From the NCBI GenBank assembly GCA_946629065.1, contig CAMOXK010000017.1, positions 1-33,176 on the forward strand: a stretch of DNA of 33,176 nucleotides, written 5' to 3'. Shown piece after piece: positions 17,197 through 26,261 of this stretch (position 1 is the first letter of the stretch; every line of letters starts with the position of its first letter). A program made the translations under genes and the position numbers. Source of the stretch: an uncultured Clostridia bacterium (GTDB lineage: Bacteria > Bacillota > Clostridia > Oscillospirales > Oscillospiraceae). Below the pieces are notes generated by a model. That model saw only the letters and a list, made by a program, of their open reading frames with translations, did no database searches and was not told the DNA's origin.

Positions 17197-17754
17197 ATGG
17201 AAGACGCAGCGATCGTGGAACTCTACTGGCAGCGCTCGGACCGGGCCATCCCGGAGACCGACCGGAAATACGGCCCCTACTGCCACAGCATCGCCTATCA
17301 GATCTGCGCCAACCGCGAGGACGCGGAGGAGTGCGTGAACGACACCTGGTTTCGTGCCTGGAACCTGATGCCGGACAAGCGTCCCGCTGCCCTCTCCCCC
17401 TTCCTGGGGGCCATCGTGCGCAATCTGGCCCTGGACCGCTGGCGCCGGGCCCGGCGGCAAAAGCGGGGCGGGGGTGAAACGGAGTTGGCCCTGGAGGAAC
17501 TGAGAGACTGCCTGCCCGCCCGTGACCGGGTGGAGCAGCACCTGGAGGAAGCGGAGCTTGCCGCGGCCATCAACGCCTTTCTGGCCCGCCTGCCGGAGGC
17601 GGACCGGAAGCTCTTCGTGGCCCGCTATTGGTTCCTCACCCCTGTCACCCGGCTTGCCGAAAAGCTGGGATGCAGACCGGGCAGCGTAAAGACCCGGCTC
17701 TATCGCCTGCGGCTGCGGCTGCAGGAGGAGCTGAGAAGGGAGGGCCTGGTATGA
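17197..17754 (+). CDS. ECF-type RNA polymerase sigma factor
   Basis: IAYQICANREDAEECVNDTWFRAW...AIVRNLALDRWRRARRQKR (region 2) and LPEADRKLFVARYWFLTPVTRLAEKLGCRPGSVKTRLYRLRLRLQEEL (region 4); RBS GAAAGGAGG. Confidence 0.93.
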   Translation: MEDAAIVELYWQRSDRAIPETDRKYGPYCHSIAYQICANREDAEECVNDTWFRAWNLMPDKRPAALSPFLGAIVRNLALDRWRRARRQKRGGGETELALEELRDCLPARDRVEQHLEEAELAAAINAFLARLPEADRKLFVARYWFLTPVTRLAEKLGCRPGSVKTRLYRLRLRLQEELRREGLV

Positions 17755-19373
17755 GCTCCTATGCCCTTTTGCAGGCCATGAGCGGCATCCGGGCGGATTA
17801 CGTTCTGGAGGCGGAGGACTTCCTGGGCCTCTCCGGGGAGGTCCGCAAGCCCCGCCGAACAAGGCGGCGGCTTTGGACCACGCTGCTGGTGGCGGCGGTG
17901 CTCCTGGCTCTCTTCACCATGACCGCCTATGCCATGGGCTGGTTCGGTCTGCGCCAGCGCATGATCGAGATCACGATCCAGCCCTCCCCTGCGGCGGAGA
18001 GTGCCGCGCCGGACGCATCCCCCGTGCCAACGGCCGAGCCGCAGCGCTGGGTCTCCCTCAACGGCTATGTGGACTCGCCGGAGTATCTGGCCAACGCGGA
18101 GTGGCTGCGCTTCCGGGACGAATATCTGGCTTCTCACCCCGTCAGCAACGATGTCTCCTGGATGGATGGGCTGGACGAGGAGACGGTGGACACCTGCCGC
18201 TTCTACGGCGTCTATGACCCGGCCATGCTGGAGGAGCTGAACGCCCTGGCCGAGCGCTACGGTCTTGCCCTGCACACCCGCATGGTCACGCCCGTCAGCC
18301 TGGAGGATTTCTACCGGACCGCCGGGACCGGCGCCTTTCTGACCAAAGGAGATGGGAACGGATACATCTATGAGGACGGCTCCTTCCTTCTGGACTGGAA
18401 CCTGGACGGGCAGGGCAGCATCATCACGATCCTCAAAAACCTCTCCGGCACCATCCTGCCCTATATGAGCGGCATCGACAAGCCGGAGAACTATCGGGAG
18501 TGGGAATATACCACCGCCCACGGGGACACGGTGCTCCTGGCGCTCAACGAGAGCCGGGAGGACATCGCCGCGGGCCGGGCGGATCTGCGGATCTTCTATG
18601 ACCGGGATGAGGTCTTCGTCATGGTCTGCGACGGCTTTTACCGTGCGGGGAGCGTGACGGAGGCGGACTGCGAGGCGGTGGCGGACCGGATCCTGTTTCG
18701 CGAGCTCGTGAAGACCGCGCCGGATCTGGACGCGGGATACCGGGAGCCCACCGTCTGCGCAGACCCGGGAGACGCCGCCACCCTTGAGGATTTCCTGGCC
18801 TCCCCGGAGGGGCAGGCAGCCAGAGCCTGGAGCCAGGCAGCCCGGTCCCGCCAGGGAACCGAGGCGGGCCTGCGGGAGCTGGCGGCGCTCCGCCCCGGCA
18901 TCGTCGAGCGCTACGGCCTCACGGATTCTGTCCGCTATATGGATGTGACGAGCCGGAGCGATGTGGATGCCGGAGGCTACGAGGACGCGCCCTATCCTCC
19001 CATCAGCTTTGAGGACTTTGCCGCCCTGGGCTACGAGGAGCAGCTTGCCCGGCAATTCTCCGGTTTTGAATACTGGGACAACGGCGTTATGATGGGGCGC
19101 TTCAATCACATAGAATGGATCTACATCCCCTTCGGCGCATTTTGCGACTACGGCTATGACCTGACGGCGGAACACTATCCGGACGTTTGGTTTTACCGTA
19201 CCAGGAGCGGGACAGTGGTCCAGCTCTGTGCGGACCTTACCAGGTCCCGTGAAGGTCCGGCGGTGATTTGCCGGACGGAGAGGGGTTGGCTCATCGGCCG
19301 CGGTTATTCCTGCCACAACGCCGAGGAACTGGAGACCTGGGCGGACGAGATCGACTATACGCTGTTTCCGTGA
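17751..19373 (+). CDS. Anti-sigma-factor-like single-pass membrane protein with large extracytoplasmic domain
   Basis: ATGA overlap with sigma gene; MSSYALLQAMSGIRADYVLEAEDFLG...RRRLWTTLLVAAVLLALFTMTAYAMGWF TM helix; about 500-aa exterior. Confidence 0.75.
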   Translation: MSSYALLQAMSGIRADYVLEAEDFLGLSGEVRKPRRTRRRLWTTLLVAAVLLALFTMTAYAMGWFGLRQRMIEITIQPSPAAESAAPDASPVPTAEPQRWVSLNGYVDSPEYLANAEWLRFRDEYLASHPVSNDVSWMDGLDEETVDTCRFYGVYDPAMLEELNALAERYGLALHTRMVTPVSLEDFYRTAGTGAFLTKGDGNGYIYEDGSFLLDWNLDGQGSIITILKNLSGTILPYMSGIDKPENYREWEYTTAHGDTVLLALNESREDIAAGRADLRIFYDRDEVFVMVCDGFYRAGSVTEADCEAVADRILFRELVKTAPDLDAGYREPTVCADPGDAATLEDFLASPEGQAARAWSQAARSRQGTEAGLRELAALRPGIVERYGLTDSVRYMDVTSRSDVDAGGYEDAPYPPISFEDFAALGYEEQLARQFSGFEYWDNGVMMGRFNHIEWIYIPFGAFCDYGYDLTAEHYPDVWFYRTRSGTVVQLCADLTRSREGPAVICRTERGWLIGRGYSCHNAEELETWADEIDYTLFP

Positions 19374-19375
19374 CA

Positions 19376-19573
19376 GCTCCCTCAACGAGGGAACCGTAGG
19401 GGCTGCCGCCCTCTGTCAGCCCCAAGCCTTCCCCCAGCGGGGGAAGGTGGCAGCCGCCGATCCCCCGCGAGGCGGCTGACGGATGAGGGAGAGCCTTGAA
19501 TAACAGGATTCATTTTCACTCTCCCTCACCTGTCAGCTGCGCTGACATCCTCCCCCGCTGGGGGAGGAACAGC
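19376..19573. repeat. Two copies of the two-hairpin repeat in inverted orientation
   Basis: CCTTCCCCCAGCGGGGGAAGGTGGCAGCCGCC...GGATGAGGGAGAG, then reverse copy CTCTCCCTCACCTGTCAGCTGCGCTGACATCCTCCCCCGCTGGGGGAGGAAC. Confidence 0.75.
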
Positions 19574-19609
19574 CTTTTGCCCTCCAACCGATCAAAGAAA
19601 GGACTTAAC

Positions 19610-21874
19610 ATGAATAAGAACATACGGCTATGGGCCGCGGCTTTGGTGCTTTGCTTGGCACTGAGTCTGGGGCTTGGCGGCTGTGCGCCCAAAAACGAAA
19701 ACAAAACAGCAGCCTCTCCCGCCCGGGAGGGCGTCAGCACCTACGGTGCCGGGGAGAACCTGGCTCCCGACGGCAGCCCCTTGGAAACCGTCTACGTCCC
19801 CGGCATCCTAGAATTTGACCGAAGCCTGCAGCCCTTCACCCGCTTCCAGACCTCCCCCAACGGGCTTTACGCCTTTGACGAGATGGCCCAAAAGCTCTAT
19901 GAATTCGATGGGGAGGGCCGCTGCCTGCGGGAGTGGACGGGGGATTATGCAGACTACGAGGCCCTGGCCGACCCCGTCAGCAGCACCTGGCGCCTGGAGG
20001 CCCGGGAAGACAGGGCCGCCCGCGCCACGGACTACCGCGTCCTGCGCCTGCGGGACGGGCAGGAGAGCACAGTGCTCTCCTTTCGTTGTGAGAACGGGAC
20101 CGCCACGCTGGTTGGTCTGGAAGAGGGCTTTTTGCTCTATCGCTTCGGCTGGGACGAAAACGGCGTCGATGCCTTCACCCTGGAGAGCTATGATGCCGCG
20201 GGGCAGCTGCTCCACAGCCGGGACCTGGGGGAGTGGATGGAGATCTACCGCACGGGGGATGGGCTTTATTTCTTCGGTTTTGACAGCCGCGGCCTCTATC
20301 GCTATGATCCCGCGGACTTTTCCCTGACCCGGGTGGACAGCGTGCCGGAGGACTTTCGCGTCTGCGGTTTTCAGGGCGGCACCGTGTCCCAGACGGATGT
20401 GCTGTATCTCACGGATTACAGCTATCTCTATCGCCACAGGCTCGGCAGCGGAGAGAACGAGCCGCTTTTCCGCTATGACGCGCTCTTCCTCTCCGAGGGA
20501 GTAGCGCCCGTCCCTATTGGGGGCACGGAGAGCTTCTTTTTCCTGGATCTGCGCAACGAGTCCAGCCCCTTCCGCATCGTCAGTCCCGTGGCGAAAAGCA
20601 GCCTCCCCGCGGAGAAAAAGATCCTCACCCTTGCCATCAACGAGATCATCCCGGAGGAAAAGGCACCACATCTGCAGTATGGGAGCTTCCACGATGAGAT
20701 CCTGGACTTCAACACCGTGAGCCGGGACTATGAGCTCGTTGTGCGCAATTACGCGGATTGTCCCGATCCCTTCCTGGCCCTCTCTGCGGACCTGGCCGGC
20801 GGCAACGCTCCCGACATCATCGACGTGCGGGGCTTTGGCAGCGCCATCTGCTCCCCCGCCGCGGCGGAGGACTTACTGCCCTATGTGGAGCGGGACCTGG
20901 GTAAGGACGCCCTGCTTTCCGGGCCGCTTGCGGCCATGCTGCAGGAGGGCAAACTTCTGAGCCTGATGCCCAGCTTTTCCCTGGTTGCCATCCTGGGGCC
21001 AGCCTCCCTGCTGGACGGGCGGGAGATCGAGAGCTTTTCCGCGCTCTCCGACCTGGCAGGCGGGGCGGAGCGGGTGTTTGACCAGAGTCTTGACCGGGAG
21101 AGCTTCTTGAAATGGGTTTTCGCCAACAGCCGGCGGGACTACAACGCCGAGCAGGCGGAGGACCTGCTCCGCTTTGCCGCCGCCCTGCCGGAGGGCAGCA
21201 TGCAGATCCCCGAGGGCCTCACAGAGCAGGAATACCGGGAGGCCCTGGCCCACGGCACGGTTTTCCGTGTGGACTACGGCCCCATCCGCGAGGGGCGGCA
21301 GCGCTTCCAGCTTGCCCTTATTGCCGACCCCCTGGGCAGGACCCTGACCACCGGCGCGGCCTCCATCCCGGAGACGGAGGGCTGGCTGGGGGAGCGGGTC
21401 TCCGCCCTGGGCCTGCCCGGCACAGGAGGCAGTGGGATCTATCTCGCGCCCACCCGGGAGCTGATGATCCCCCAGGCCGCGGGCGACAAGGAGGGCGCCT
21501 GGGCCTTCCTCTCCTTCGTGCTCAGCGACCGCTACCTGGTCCGGGGTTTCACCGGCAGCTTTTCCCACGGCATCCCCCTTACCCGCGCCGCCTATGCCCG
21601 GGGCATGGCCCAGTATGAGATCTGGATGGACGGGCATCTGGGCGGCACCGTGAACGGCATGGACTACGAGCTGGGCTATGACCCGGAGAATGCCAAAACG
21701 CTGTTCCTTTCGCTGCTGGACAAGGTGGAGGGCGTTTGCCGGGACGGAGACGAGCTCTATACCGCCGTCCGCCACACAGCGGAAGCATATTTCTCCGGGG
21801 ACAAGGCCCTGGAGCAGGCTGCCTCCGAGATCGCCCGGCAGCTGCGGATCTACCATGCGGAACAGGGACAGTAA
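19610..21874 (+). CDS. Large lipoprotein: N-terminal propeller-like region plus extracellular solute-binding-protein-like domain
   Basis: MNKNIRLWAAALVLCLALSLGLGGCAPK lipobox; YAFDEMAQKLYEFDGEGRCLREW-type repeats; LTLAINEIIPEEKAPHLQYGSFHDEILDFNTVSRDYELVVRNY...LAGGNAPDIIDV...GAWAFLSFVLSDRY SBP-like signatures. Confidence 0.8.
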   Translation: MNKNIRLWAAALVLCLALSLGLGGCAPKNENKTAASPAREGVSTYGAGENLAPDGSPLETVYVPGILEFDRSLQPFTRFQTSPNGLYAFDEMAQKLYEFDGEGRCLREWTGDYADYEALADPVSSTWRLEAREDRAARATDYRVLRLRDGQESTVLSFRCENGTATLVGLEEGFLLYRFGWDENGVDAFTLESYDAAGQLLHSRDLGEWMEIYRTGDGLYFFGFDSRGLYRYDPADFSLTRVDSVPEDFRVCGFQGGTVSQTDVLYLTDYSYLYRHRLGSGENEPLFRYDALFLSEGVAPVPIGGTESFFFLDLRNESSPFRIVSPVAKSSLPAEKKILTLAINEIIPEEKAPHLQYGSFHDEILDFNTVSRDYELVVRNYADCPDPFLALSADLAGGNAPDIIDVRGFGSAICSPAAAEDLLPYVERDLGKDALLSGPLAAMLQEGKLLSLMPSFSLVAILGPASLLDGREIESFSALSDLAGGAERVFDQSLDRESFLKWVFANSRRDYNAEQAEDLLRFAAALPEGSMQIPEGLTEQEYREALAHGTVFRVDYGPIREGRQRFQLALIADPLGRTLTTGAASIPETEGWLGERVSALGLPGTGGSGIYLAPTRELMIPQAAGDKEGAWAFLSFVLSDRYLVRGFTGSFSHGIPLTRAAYARGMAQYEIWMDGHLGGTVNGMDYELGYDPENAKTLFLSLLDKVEGVCRDGDELYTAVRHTAEAYFSGDKALEQAASEIARQLRIYHAEQGQ

Positions 21875-22016
21875 AGAGTGAAGTGTGAACAGGGAAGAGG
21901 GAATAAGGAACAGCCCTCCGCGGGGAGGATCGGACGTGCCCGCAGGGCTTCCTGCGTGCCATCTGCAAAGGCCCCCTTGCCTACGAAGGCGCGAGGCACC
22001 AAGTCCTTTAGGGAAG

Positions 22017-22295
22017 GGGGCTGCCCCTGGCTCCCCCGCCGGGGGAGCTGTCGCGGCGGCTTGTCGCCGTGACTGAAGGGGTTCGACGGTGACTTGGGGG
22101 CACGACAGCCCGAAGCCTTCTCCGCGCACGGGGGAATTTTTGCCTTACGCACTTGCCTCTCCCCGCGACGGGGAGAGGTGTCGCGAAGCGACGGAGAGGG
22201 GCCGCATTCCTTCCAACGATTCCCCCTCTCAGGCGCAAGCGCCAGCTCTCCCCCTGCCTTCGGCGGGGCGAGCCAGGAAAACAGGGCACACTTGC
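22017..22295. repeat. Long dispersed repeat, copy 2 (uninterrupted)
   Basis: GGGGCTGCCCCTGGCTCCCCCGCCGGGGGAGCTGTC...CAGGAAAACAGGGCACACTTGC as in copy 1. Confidence 0.85.
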
Positions 22296-22327
22296 TCGGA
22301 CTCCGTAATTCCGAATGATTCCCCAAC

Positions 22328-22371
22328 CGCAGCAAGAAGCCGCAGGCGCGTGCCTGCGGCTTTTTGCTGCA
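22328..22371. terminator. Terminator hairpin between convergent genes
   Basis: GCAGCAAgAAGCCGCAGGC-GCGT-GCCTGCGGCTTtTTGCTGC. Confidence 0.85.
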
Positions 22372-22376
22372 AATGA

Positions 22377-23498
22377 TTATTCCACGTTTTTTTTCGTCCC
22401 GTTTCCGCGGATGTCCACAGTGATCAGATGATCTACTTCATCTCCCCGGTGGCCCACATAGTAGCCCGTCAGGTTGGCGCTGGAGCAGGAATGGTTGGGG
22501 ATGATGCGGATCCGATCCCCCACCTTCAGGTCCGTCTCCCCCTCCACATGGAGCTTGCCCACCTCTTCCGAGAGTCCCGCCACGGTGATCTCCGGGTGGC
22601 CGATCACCACGCCGTAGCCCCGGATGGAGCTGTTGCCGTGGGCTCCCTGGTCCAGACCCAGGCACTTGGCCCCGGCGTCGCAGAGGAACAGATCCTCCCG
22701 CGGGTGGGAGATAACAGACGCCAGGATGGTCAGGGCGCAGTCCTCCTCCCGGGCGGTGCCGGTGGAGAGCTGAATGGCGTCCATAAAAATGTAGTTGCCC
22801 GGGTGGTAAACCGTCAGCAGCTCGTCTCCTATGGTTCCCCGGAAGGTGGGGGTGGAGCCGCTGGAGACGATCTCCGGCGTGAAGCCTGCCGCCTGCAGGG
22901 AATGAAACGCGGTCTTCACCGCCTGCCGCTCCTCCTCGCAGTACCGGGGCAGCTCTTCCCCGGAGCCTGCGGCGTAGACATGCCCCGGGTGGGTGGAGAG
23001 GCCCCGAAAGCGCAGGGACGCAAACTGCCGCAATTCCCGGACAAAGGCGCCGGCTTCCTCCGGCGGGATGCCGAAGCGGTGCAGCCCCGCGTCGATGATG
23101 ATGGTGTAGGAAAGCTTCTGCCCCGCTTTTTGGGCTGCCGCATTCAGCGCCCGGGCGGCGTCCAGCCCGTCGATGCGCAGGATGAGATCGCTCGTTTCCG
23201 CCACCCGGAGCAGCCTTGCGATGGAGAGAGGGTCCACCGCCGGGTAGGCGTACATCAGATTCTGGTAGCCCGCCTTTGCCAGGGCCTCCAGTTCGTCCAG
23301 GGTGCCGCAGAGAAAACCGGTGGCCCCGGCTTTTGCCTGCACTGCCGCCAGCTCCAGACTCTTGTGGGTCTTCACCATGGGCCAGAGCTGCTTGCCATGG
23401 TCCGCCGCCTCTTCGGCGAAGCGAGCCACGTTCCGCTCCAGGATATCCAGATCCAGCAGCACCGCCGGGGTATACACTTGGCTGAGCTTCATGTGCAT
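22377..23498 (-). CDS. D-threonine aldolase / D-serine dehydratase-like PLP enzyme (alanine racemase N-terminal fold)
   Basis: MKLSQVYTPAVLLDLDILERNVARFAE...LWPMVKTHKSLELAAVQ...IIIDAGLHRFGI...LSTHPGHVY...IPNHSCSSANLTGYYVG (HxC metal-site-like motif). Confidence 0.87.
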   Translation of the reverse strand: MHMKLSQVYTPAVLLDLDILERNVARFAEEAADHGKQLWPMVKTHKSLELAAVQAKAGATGFLCGTLDELEALAKAGYQNLMYAYPAVDPLSIARLLRVAETSDLILRIDGLDAARALNAAAQKAGQKLSYTIIIDAGLHRFGIPPEEAGAFVRELRQFASLRFRGLSTHPGHVYAAGSGEELPRYCEEERQAVKTAFHSLQAAGFTPEIVSSGSTPTFRGTIGDELLTVYHPGNYIFMDAIQLSTGTAREEDCALTILASVISHPREDLFLCDAGAKCLGLDQGAHGNSSIRGYGVVIGHPEITVAGLSEEVGKLHVEGETDLKVGDRIRIIPNHSCSSANLTGYYVGHRGDEVDHLITVDIRGNGTKKNVE

Positions 23499-23511
23499 TC
23501 TCCTTTCCCGG

Positions 23512-24972
23512 TCAGGCCAGCAGCGTCTCGGTGACGTAGGCCGTCAGCTCCTCCGGGCCGATCTCGTCCCGGAAGCGGACGGGCTTGCCCTTGAGCTCCC
23601 GCAGCCCCTTTGGCGCGGGGACGCCGGTGAGCGCCTCCAGCTTTTCCATCTGCCGGAAGGCGTCCTCCGGCACGGCTTCGCCCAGCGCATCCAGCACCGC
23701 CGCCGGGAATTTGTAGGGCGAGGCGGTGGAGAGCACCACCATGGGCGCCTCCCACCGCAGCTCCTCGGCCACGCGGAAGGCCACCGCCGTGTGGGTGTCG
23801 CAGAGGTAGCCCCGCGCCCGCCAGATCCGGCCGATGGTCTCCTTCGTCTCCGCCTCGGTGCAGCAGCCCGCGGCAAAGCTCTGCCGCAGCTTTTCCATCA
23901 GATCCTCGGGGAAGCGGTAGCGGCCCTGCTCCTCCAGCTCCTTCATGCAGCGGCGCACCAGCTCGGTGTCGCCCCCGGAGACGTAAAACAGCATCCGCTC
24001 CAGGTTGGAGGACACCAGGATGTCCATGGAGGGGGAGGCGGTCTTGTAAAAGTCCCGCCGCTTGTCGTAAACGCCGGTCTCGAAAAAGTCCGTCAGCACC
24101 CGGTTGGCGTTGGAGGCACAGATCAGGCGCCCTACCGGCAGGCCCAGGCGCTTGGCCATCCAGCCCGCCAGAATGTCCCCAAAATTGCCGGTGGGCACGG
24201 TGAAGTCCACCGGATCTCCCACCCGGATCCTGCCCAGCTCCGTGAGGCGGGCATAGGCGGAGAAGTAATAGATCACCTGGGGAGCCAGACGGCCGATGTT
24301 GATGGAGTTGGCGGAGGAGAAGGAAAAGCCCCGCTCCCGCAGCGCCTCATTTTCCCGCAGGGCGGCAAAGGCCCGCTTCACCCGGGTCTGACAGTCGTCA
24401 AAATTCCCCCGCACCGCGCAGACCCGGACGTTGCTTCCCGGCTGGGTCGTCATCTGCAGCTGCTGGATCTCCGAGACGCCGCCGGCGGGGTAGAACACAA
24501 AGATCCTGGTGCCCTCCACGTCGTGGAAGCCCTCCAGGGCGGCCTTGCCCGTGTCGCCGGAGGTGGCGGTCAAAATCACGGTCTCCCCGGGCAGGGCTTT
24601 CTGCCTGCGTCCCGCGGAGATCAGCCGGGGCAGCATGGAGAGGGCCACGTCCTTGAAGGCAGAGGTTGGCCCCCGGAAGAGCTCCAGCACATAGTCCTGC
24701 CCCACGGGCACCAGGGGCGTCAGCTCATCGGTCTCGAACCGGCCCGCGTAGGCCAGGCGCACCAGCTCCCCCATGTTCTCGAAGCCCGGCAGCAGATAGC
24801 CCAGGATCTTTTCCGCCCGCGTAAGCGGCGCGCAGGGAAGGCAGCCCTTCCAGTCGAAGGGCCGGGAGCCCAGCTCCTTTTCCACAAACAGGCCGCCGTC
24901 GGGGGCCAGACCCTCCAGCACGGCGCCGAGATCGTCGGTTTCGTATGCAGAACGGGTACTTTGAACCAGCAT
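23512..24972 (-). CDS. thrC: Threonine synthase
   Basis: LVQSTRSAYETDDLGAVLEGLAPDGGLFV...FRGPTSAFKDVALSML...LTATSGDTGKAALEGF...VPTGNFGDILAGWMAKRLGLPV. Start at MLVQ with AAAGGAG upstream. Confidence 0.95.
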   Translation of the reverse strand: MLVQSTRSAYETDDLGAVLEGLAPDGGLFVEKELGSRPFDWKGCLPCAPLTRAEKILGYLLPGFENMGELVRLAYAGRFETDELTPLVPVGQDYVLELFRGPTSAFKDVALSMLPRLISAGRRQKALPGETVILTATSGDTGKAALEGFHDVEGTRIFVFYPAGGVSEIQQLQMTTQPGSNVRVCAVRGNFDDCQTRVKRAFAALRENEALRERGFSFSSANSINIGRLAPQVIYYFSAYARLTELGRIRVGDPVDFTVPTGNFGDILAGWMAKRLGLPVGRLICASNANRVLTDFFETGVYDKRRDFYKTASPSMDILVSSNLERMLFYVSGGDTELVRRCMKELEEQGRYRFPEDLMEKLRQSFAAGCCTEAETKETIGRIWRARGYLCDTHTAVAFRVAEELRWEAPMVVLSTASPYKFPAAVLDALGEAVPEDAFRQMEKLEALTGVPAPKGLRELKGKPVRFRDEIGPEELTAYVTETLLA

Positions 24973-25000
24973 TTCGGCAGCTCCTTTTGTCATTTTCTCA

Positions 25001-25060
25001 AAAAGCCCGGACAGTTCTTCGGGCTGATCTTATTCTACCAGCTTCCCCCGGGGAAATCAA
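25001..25060 (-). promoter_or_regulatory. Promoter plus short leader hairpin upstream of thrC
   Basis: Reverse strand TTGATT-N17-TAGAAT followed by AGCCCG-AAGAACTGTC-CGGGCT-TTTTG just before the coding region. Confidence 0.5.
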
Positions 25061-25101
25061 TGCAGGAGGACGCCTTTCCCGGCTTTCATCAAAAGGAAGC
25101 A

Positions 25102-25130
25102 TTGACTTCCCGACTGATTTCGAGTACAAT
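25102..25130 (+). promoter_or_regulatory. Sigma-A-like promoter of TAXI-TRAP operon
   Basis: TTGACT-N17-TACAAT. Confidence 0.65.
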
Positions 25131-25178
25131 CTGACATAAGTACAGAAATGTACAATATACAGAAAGGACAAATGGAAA

Positions 25179-26189
25179 ATGAAAAGATTTCTTGCTCTTC
25201 TTCTCGCGCTCATGATGGTCCTGGCTCTGGCCGCCTGCGGCGAGGCCAAGCCCGAGTCCGCAGCTCCCGCCGAGGGCGGCTCCGGCGAGCCCAGCTTCCA
25301 GGGCAGCTACCTGATGGGCACCGGCTCTGCCACCGGCAACTACTACAACTTCGGCAACGCCGTCTGCACCATCATCAACCAGGTCACCGGCGCCAACATC
25401 ACCGTCAACGCCACCGGCGGCTCCACCGAGAACGCCCGTCTGCTGGGCTCCGGTGAGAACGAGTTCGCCATGATCCAGTCCGACGTGTTCAGCTATGCGC
25501 ACCAGGGCATCGAGCTGTTCGACGGCACCCCCATCACCAACTTCAAGGCTGTCACCGCCTGCTACCCCGAGATGGTGCAGATCGTCGTCCGCAAGGACAG
25601 CGGCATCACCTCCGTGGCTGACATGGCCGGCAAGAAGATCTGCGTCGGCGCTGTGGGCTCCGGCTACGAAGTCGCCGCCCGTCAGATCCTGGGCGCCTAC
25701 GGCATGAGCTACGACGATATCGACGAGCAGTTTGCCGACCAGGCCACCGCCAAGAACGGCGTGCAGGACGGTACCCTTGACGGTATGTTCCTCTGCTCCG
25801 GCTACCCCAACTCCAACGTGACCGAGCTCTCCCTCAGCGGCAAGATCGAGGTCATCACCATCGATCAGGAGCACCTGGACATCCTGACCAAGCAGTACCC
25901 CTTCTACTCTCCCTTCACCACCCAGACCGATGAGTACAACCTGGGCCATGAGATCACCAGCGTGGCTGTCAAGTGCATGCTCGTCTGCGCCGACACCTTC
26001 TCCGAGGACGAGATCTACGCTCTGACCAAGGCCATCTACGAGAATCTGGACGCCATCAAGGAGATCAACTCCAAGGCCAACTACATGAGCCTGGAAGCCG
26101 CTCTCTCCGGTATCCCCAGCGACCTGCACCCCGGTGCCGCCCGCTACTTTGCCGAGCAGGGCATTGAGATCCCCGATTACCTGAAGTAA
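25179..26189 (+). CDS. TAXI-family TRAP transporter solute-binding lipoprotein
   Basis: MKRFLALLLALMMVLALAACGE lipobox; LMGTGSATGNYYNFGNAVCTIIN...VNATGGSTENARLLGSGENEFAMIQSDV; SVADMAGKKICVGAVGSG. Confidence 0.95.
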   Translation: MKRFLALLLALMMVLALAACGEAKPESAAPAEGGSGEPSFQGSYLMGTGSATGNYYNFGNAVCTIINQVTGANITVNATGGSTENARLLGSGENEFAMIQSDVFSYAHQGIELFDGTPITNFKAVTACYPEMVQIVVRKDSGITSVADMAGKKICVGAVGSGYEVAARQILGAYGMSYDDIDEQFADQATAKNGVQDGTLDGMFLCSGYPNSNVTELSLSGKIEVITIDQEHLDILTKQYPFYSPFTTQTDEYNLGHEITSVAVKCMLVCADTFSEDEIYALTKAIYENLDAIKEINSKANYMSLEAALSGIPSDLHPGAARYFAEQGIEIPDYLK

Positions 26190-26201
26190 ACCCGTGTGCC
26201 G

Positions 26202-26231
26202 ATCAGGCAGGGCACATCTGCCCTGCCTGAT
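26202..26231. promoter_or_regulatory. Intercistronic 13-bp perfect hairpin between TRAP receptor and permease genes
   Basis: ATCAGGCAGGGCA-CATC-TGCCCTGCCTGAT followed by TTCTTATCC. Confidence 0.8.
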
Positions 26232-26261
26232 TTCTTATCCTGAAACGGAAGGAGACCCGCC

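Noticed and set aside
17700-19385. 561-aa reverse ORF opposite the anti-sigma-like gene
   Set aside because: Antisense; the forward gene is coupled to the sigma gene and has a TM helix in the expected place.
22089-22376. Small ORFs within repeat copies (e.g. 16678-17175, 22089-22376, 31064-31558)
   Set aside because: Encoded by interspersed repeat DNA; similar peptides at different repeat copies reflect the repeat, not a protein family.
23302-25134. 610-aa forward ORF across thrC
   Set aside because: Antisense of threonine synthase and part of the D-threonine-aldolase-like gene.
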